Source of the DNA: Eledone cirrhosa
Taxonomy: Eukaryota > Mollusca > Cephalopoda > Octopoda > Eledonidae
Length of the DNA: 64,000 nt
Assembly (NCBI GenBank): GCA_964016885.1
Contig: OZ024743.1
Coordinates: 127,464,365-127,528,364 of the forward strand
Direction: 5' to 3'
A program made the position numbers and the translations under genes. The first letter of the stretch is position 1. Each line of letters opens with the position of its first letter. Below the pieces are notes generated by a model, which was given only the letters and a program-made list of their open reading frames with translations, was not told the origin of the DNA and did not search any database. Shown here piece by piece: positions 58,557 through 64,000 of this stretch.

Positions 58557-61500
58557 CCTGGCGCTATAAAAGACAGATTCTATGAGACACTGATGCTCAC
58601 TACCTCCCAAATAACCGACAGTGACTATATAATTATTGCTGGCGACCTAAATGGCCACGTTGGACAACATTGTGACGGCTATGACGGAATCCACGGAGGC
58701 TATGGGTTTGGTACTAGAAACGAGGAAGGCTCCAGAATCCTGGAATTCTGTGATGCAAATAACCTAACTACCAGTAACACTAACTTCAAAAAACGAGACA
58801 ATCACTTGATAACCTACAGATCAGGGGAACATACCAGCCAGGTAGATTATATCCTTACCAGAAGACGTGACAGAGTGTCTGTTGTAAACACTAAATCCCT
58901 CCCCCATGAAGAATGCACCTCCCAACATAGACTGATAATTAGCGACCTCATAGTCAGGACGAGACGTACTAGACAGCAGAAGAGGACTATCCTCAGGAGA
59001 AAAATATGGAAGCTAAAGGATCCCACAGCCAGAAATAAATTTCAAAGCATATTACTTGATGCTTTCGACAGTAAGGAAGAGCAATTAGAGTCGTACAATG
59101 TAGAGGAACAGTGGGAATTCCTGAAAGCAAACCTGCTGATGGCGGCAGACGAAGTCTGTGGCTGGAGCAGGCCTGTAGGCAGGAGGAGAGTAACATGGTG
59201 GTGGAACAGTAAGGTGGAGGGGTCAATCAAAGCCAAAAAGCAGGCTTGGAAAGCATGGCGGGATGGGGGAAGTAGAGAAGACTATCAAGTGGCCAGGAGG
59301 GAAGCTAGGAGACAAGTGTACTTCGCAAGAAGGGAAACAGAGGAAAGAAAGTTCAAGCATGTTCTACAACGCGAGGACCCAAAACGTGAGGTGTTCAGGA
59401 ATGCTAGGCAATGTGTCAAGGAAACCCGTGATATTGTCGGGGAGAAGTGTGTACTTAACGATGATGGCGTACTTGCCATCACTGACGCTGATAAGAAGGT
59501 AGCTTGGAAGTGTCACTACGAAAGGCTACTAAATGAGGAGAATAAATGGCAGAAAGACAGTCTCCCCCACATCGACCCAATAGAGGGACCAGCAGTGTTA
59601 GTCGAAGGTAGTATAATAAGTAAGGCAATCAAAGATATGAAGACGGGTAAGGCGGCTGGGCCTTCGGAAATAGTTGCTGAGATGCTGAAAGTCTCTGGAA
59701 CGGTGGGACACACCATGGTCACCCGGATAGTAAACCAAGTCATACAGAATGGGGTTGTTCCGAAGGACTGGCGTAGCAGCATCATCGTTAACTGTTACAA
59801 GGGTAAAGGAGACGCCCTAGATAGGAGTAAATATAGAGGCATTAAATTAATCGACCAAGTCATGAAGGTCACGGAAAAAGTAATAGCGCAACTAATCAGA
59901 GAGAGAATTGATCTAGATGAAATGCAGCTCGGGTTTGTGTCAGGCAAAAGTACCACAGACGCTCTTTTCATTGTACGACAACTACAGGAGAAGTACCTAG
60001 CTAAAAGTAAACCCCTATACTTAGCTTTTGTCGACTTGGAGAAAGCCTTCGACAGAGTCCCCGTTCCATTATCTGGTGGGCTCTTAGAAAACTAGGTGTT
60101 GACGAATGGCTTGTGAGAGCTATACAAGCCATGTATAAAGAAACAGTCAGCAAGGTTAGAATTAACAACGAATATAGTGAAGAGTTTAGCGTAAAAGTTG
60201 GTGTCCATCAGAGCTCTGTTCTTAGCCCCCTACTATTTATTATTGCCCTTCAGGTTATAACAGAGGAGTTCAAGACCGGCTGCCCATGGGAACTCCTATA
60301 CGCAGATGATCTAACGCTCATAGCTGAATCAATGGCCGAGCTAGAGAAGAAATTCCAAACATGGAAGCACGGCCTAGAATCAAAAGGCCTTAAAATTAAC
60401 CTGGCTAAGACTAAAGTTCTAGTTTGTAGGAAAGAAAATAAGGCGCCGGTCCCTTCCGGGAAATGGCCATGCTCAGTGTGTAGGAAAGGAGTAGGTAGAA
60501 ACTCCATTTTATGTCCCAAATGCAAACTATGGGTGCATAAAAGATGTAGTGGGATCACAGGTAAGCTAACTAAGAACATAGATTTTATATGTGGCCGGTG
60601 CTCTGGTGCAATAAGTAGCAGCAAGTGCCCACAGAATACTAGCTCTTTCAATTGCGCAGAGGGTTCTATAGAAATAGTGGACAGCATCCGTTACCTGGGT
60701 GACAAAATCAGCAGTGGGGGAGGGTGCTCTGAAAGTACAGTAGCTAGAGTCAGAACTGGATGGAAAAATTTCAGAGAGCTTATACCACTATTAGCCGCTA
60801 AAGGGTTCTCCCTAAAAATGAAAGGCAGGTTGTATGATGCCTGAATACGAACAGCAATGTTGCATGGCAGTGAGACCTGGGCATTGTGTGCAGAGGATAT
60901 ACGCAGACTAGAGAGGAACGAAGCTTGCATGCTCCGCTGGATGTGTAATAGTAATATACGTGAACGGCAAAGCATAAATGAACTAAGGAAAAAATTAGAG
61001 ATAAGAGGGATCAGATGTTGTTTACTCGAGAGAAGGCTACGTTGGTATGGACACGTGATGCGCATGAAAGTCGATAGCTGTATAACAAAGTGCAGGGCAA
61101 TAAAGATAGACGGTAGCCACGGAATAGGCAGACCTAGAAAAACCTGGGACGAGCTGATAAATTCCGACCTCACACACTTACACCTCTCCAAGACAATGTC
61201 ACTGGACCGAGACCTTTGGCGGTACTCAGTAATAGAGAAGACCCGCCTTACCTAAATACAAAGTAAAACCTACTACAGTCAGTAGGCATCTCTAACAAAA
61301 TACACCCCCCCCCCCCATCCACACCGCCCCTTTCAATGTAAAGTTATGTTGGTGCCACAACATCCAGGCCGAAACAAATGAGATCGTGTAGGTGTCACGA
61401 CAAAAAAACACACAGTCCACGCTGTAATGTGGCCGTGTAGGCAACACGGTAAAAACCTCCCATCCCCACACTGTAAATGTGGTTGGTGTTAGGAAGGGCA
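58557..61500 (+). pseudogene. RTE retrotransposon A: nearly complete, two visible lesions
   Basis: The sense copy enters inside the APE endonuclease: IIAGDLNGHVGQH (the GDxN motif), SQVDYILTRR and SQHRLIISDL. Its N-terminal catalytic part is cut off. It continues through the RT (AAGPSEIVAEMLK, KSTTDALF, motif A FVDLEKAFDRVP). Near 60058 one C is missing, which shifts the frame. In the next frame follow GVHQSSVLSPLLF, motif C LLYADDLTLI, a PHD-like C4HC3 finger (60472-60603), then a TGA at 60842-60844 where relatives have Cys. The C-terminus (HGSETWALCAEDIRRLERNE, MRMKVDSCITKCRAIKIDG) ends at 61254. A 3' UTR runs to 61500, where it stops short of its (GAT)n end. It is young-looking but not functional as it stands. 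Confidence 0.92.
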
Positions 61501-62126
61501 TAGGTCTAGAGCTAAATATAGTAGAATAATCGAGTATCGAAAAATCGGCGCACGAGTTCACGATAAACAAAATTCGATATGAGCGGCAGAGGGCTCCATA
61601 ATTTAGATAAATCAGAGCTATAACTATCGTTAAAATACCGTCACACATAGAACAAGTCTATAATCAACCGTACGATCGAAAAGTTGCGATCTGGAAGATT
61701 CGGGACACTCAGATAAAAAATCAATAAATCAATAAATCAAATGAATGTAAAAAGCACGCCCGGACCCGCTAGAAAGATGTTAAATCTAGCTTCTTGGGTT
61801 TCTGTAAATCCTTAAACTGTTCTCTATCAGCTCACATAAAAATATATAAGACTTCTAGATACCAGCGGACAGGAAATTTACTTCCTCAACGAGCTTTGTC
61901 CAAACGAATGAAAAGGCATAACCCACGCTAAATACGCACATGGAATTCGGCAAGGGAGATAACCTCTATATCCGCGAAAAATATTCGGGAAAATGTGGAA
62001 ATACACATATCGAATAAGAGTGCTCAATAGACATGTTAAAATAAACAGGAGCTATTCATCATTTAATAGAATCGACAAAAAATGAACAATAAAATTAACT
62101 GGTCAATAGCTAGGTCTAGAGCTAAA
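61501..62126. other. CpG-rich insert flanked by 16-bp direct repeats
   Basis: TAGGTCTAGAGCTAAA occurs at 61501-61516 and again at 62111-62126. The 594 bases between are unlike the rest of the window: many CpG dinucleotides, for example eight in about 60 bases after 61533, and little simple repeat. RTE pieces of different subfamilies lie on the two sides in the same orientation. The repeats could be a target duplication of a retroposed sequence or a solo LTR-like element. No gene or known repeat is recognised. Confidence 0.55.
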
Positions 62127-62318
62127 AGGAAGGCGTGGTAGGGGTAGACCACGAAAAACATGGGCGGAGGTGGTGAGAACAGACCTCAGATCCCTGAAGC
62201 TCACGGTGGAGATGACGAAGGACCGTGACAAGTGGAGAGATGCTGTGCTGAATAAGACCCGTCCCACCCTTGTCAACAGGGAAGAGTGGGCGTAAAATGC
62301 TGATGATAATGACGATGA
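62127..62318 (+). mobile_element. RTE 3' end (short-tail subfamily)
   Basis: Sense copy of the last 60 codons (PRKTWAEVVRTDLRSLKL-like, VEMTKDRDKWRDAVLNKTRP) with the stop immediately before GATGAT words. It belongs to the B subfamily, unlike the A copy upstream. Confidence 0.9.
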
Positions 62319-63070
62319 TGATATATATTTATATCTTTAAACAAAATTGGGCTTTGAAACTTTAGGTAGTGGTTTTGTTCTGTGTATGACCATAAATAAA
62401 ATAATATAATATATGAGACAAGGTCCTTTATACTTTCTGCCTAACAAACTTCACCCACAAAGCTATAGTAGAATACATTTGCCCAAGCTGTTATACTTTG
62501 GGATCGAACCCGATGTCACAAGGTTGCGAAGAGAACTCTTTAATGATACAGTCACAGTCACGCCTACGTCTCCTGTTTCTGAAATGTATTTATCTATTTA
62601 TTAATTTGAAGAACGTCAGTATTCCGTCTGTCATAATTCTCGATTATCATTGGTTCATAGGTTTCAAACGACTCCGCCCACCTCAACGACGCCAAACTGA
62701 AATTAATATGCATAATGCCAATGAGGGAGTGAGAGGGGAGAGTGTGAACGCTGTATTCAATAACTATTAACATGTGTGCGTGTGTATGTACGTGCGCGTA
62801 TGTTTATGTGTGTGTGCGTGCGTGCGTGCAGCGTTCCACAGAAACTAAAAACTATCAATATGTGTGCGTGTGTAAGTTTGCGTGCGTGTGCGTGTTTCCA
62901 TGCGTGTATGTGTGTGGCGTTCCAGAATCGCCACGCAGTTTATCTGTCTGTGTGCCTGTCTGTCAGTCTAACATATACAGAGTTGTGAAGGGAGTAAATA
63001 GGGACCTTTCTTTACATTGACGGACATCTTTTATATTTATTATTGTGTCATTTTGTGACAATTGCTCGAA
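62319..63070. other. Region upstream of the Helitron protein, TG-rich
   Basis: TG and GTGC repeats at 62770-62960 and AT-rich sequence elsewhere. It may contain the 5' end of the Helitron, but no TC end could be fixed. No gene. Confidence 0.45.
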
Positions 63071-64000
63071 ATGAATACTGATAATAAAAGCAATTCGACT
63101 TTATCAAACAGTAAACTACAGCGGCGACGCCGTACAGCCAGCAATGAAGAAAAACGGGCTGAACAGCGCCATCGGAACGCTGAACTTCTGAGGCGAAGAC
63201 GTGCCGCCATGATTGAAGAGGAGCTGGCTGAACAACTCCAACGAAACACTGGAGCCAAGCAGCGACGGCGTGCTGCGATGGTTGAAGACGAACTGGCTGA
63301 GTATCATCAGCAGATGGCCAGAATTCAGCAGCAACGGCGTGCTGCGATGTATGAAGAGGAGCTAGCTGAACAGCGCCAGCGCAATACAGAAGTTCAGAGA
63401 ATTTATCGCCAAAGTGCTCCTCTTTCCAGTAAAGAGGCTAGAAGGTGAACGAATGATATTAAAAATGGATCATGGCAACCGTGTCATTTTCAGATTGGTG
63501 GACGAGCAGAGTGGCCACAATGTGGAGCATTGCTTTGGAGGCACGAAAAGACGTGGACCACAATGTGCTGTCATAAAGGAGCAGTTCAACTAGAACCCTT
63601 GCGAATGCCGGATGAGTCACCGGAGTTTAAAATACTAAGTATGTGGGTTGATCAAGGAGACCGAGGTAGATTACTGCGCAAATATTCGCGGCAAATTAAC
63701 AATTCATTAGCTTTAGCATCGCGGAGAGTTAGTGAGATGTTTGAGAGTGGAGCATGGCAACCGTATGTAGTCATTCAAGGCCGTTTGTATCATTGTATCG
63801 GTAATTTAGAAGTTACCTCAGGAGAGAGGCCTCGATTCGCTCAAAGTTACGTTAACGATCCAGATTATAGTGAATCGGAGGGGGATATCAGGATCGGTTG
63901 GATGAAGTTGCCGGGACATATAATTGAACTTGAACGGCAAAGGTTAAGTGATTTGATCCGTGATTTGCAATCATGTCTTAGATAGTGTAATCCTTATGTT
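63071..64000 (+). pseudogene. Helitron Rep/helicase protein, N-terminal part, cut by window end
   Basis: Helitrons replicate by rolling circle with a HUH Rep nuclease fused to a PIF1-like helicase. From ATG 63071 there are four arginine-rich repeats of the form QRRRAAMxEEELAEQxQ. After an in-frame TGA (63446-63448) the same frame continues with CPxC-like WPQCGALLW, the CC pair TMCCHKGAVQLEPL, FQIQG-like VVIQGRLYHCIG, RPRFAQSYVNDPDY and IELERQRLSDLIRDLQ. These are the conserved pieces upstream of the HUH domain in animal Helitron proteins. A TAG at 63983-63985 interrupts just before CNPYV, where relatives read on, and the window ends. All segments share one frame, so the damage so far is two stops. 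The HUH and helicase domains lie outside the window. Confidence 0.8.

Overview
This window is nuclear DNA of an animal with an AT-rich, repeat-dominated genome, most probably a coleoid cephalopod and probably an octopus. The basis is recall of repeat families, not a search: tRNA-derived SINEs whose tail ends in the 'gtcgataaaataaagtaccag' type of sequence, RTE retrotransposons ending in (GAT)n, Helitron, hAT and Penelope-like fragments, and long (TA)n and (CA)n arrays. There is no operon structure and no dense coding. Nearly every long reading frame is a decayed transposon protein or a translated microsatellite. I found one possible host exon (38777-39126) and one tRNA-like gene (20668-20740).

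Layout. 1-8 kb: microsatellites, a small foldback element, an RTE fragment into which a ZBED5-like hAT transposon has inserted, a Penelope-like endonuclease fragment split by an inverted copy of its own sequence, and a SINE with a clean 20-bp target duplication. 8.1-10.5 kb: a tandem array of about 438-bp units carrying two SINEs at the same unit position. 11.5-18.5 kb: RTE 3' ends, a SINE/RTE chimera, a 0.59-kb palindrome, a 0.52-kb foldback and a Penelope-like reverse transcriptase fragment. 18.6-19.6 kb: a non-autonomous Helitron. 19.0-34.0 kb: a large, recent tandem duplication (copy 1 about 8.4 kb, copy 2 about 6.7 kb). Copy 2 lacks a tRNA-like gene and a 1.1-kb long-TIR transposon, and has gained a 306-bp RTE insertion. 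The second copy runs into a hAT-derived element (32602-36362) with an 8-bp target duplication.

36.4-44 kb is the least repetitive part: a decayed RTE, old SINEs, the possible exon and long simple repeats. 44.5-47 kb holds a rearranged non-LTR element with a restriction-enzyme-like endonuclease, its 5' and 3' parts in opposite orientation. 48-56 kb has two other LINE 3' fragments, a 303-bp hAT MITE, a 20-bp minisatellite and several SINEs. 56.3-62.3 kb has two RTE elements head to head: an antisense 5'-truncated copy and a sense copy with only two visible lesions. Between RTE pieces lies a CpG-rich 594-bp insert flanked by 16-bp direct repeats. The last kilobase is the N-terminal part of a Helitron Rep/helicase frame with two in-frame stops, running off the window.

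The elements form plausible partner sets: RTE elements with the SINEs that carry RTE 3' sequence, a Helitron protein with a Helitron without protein, and hAT proteins with a hAT MITE. I see no CRISPR array, rRNA or intact host gene, and nothing that convinces me of a wholly new biological system. The most informative features are structural: the tandem duplication, the foldbacks and the inverted retroelements.
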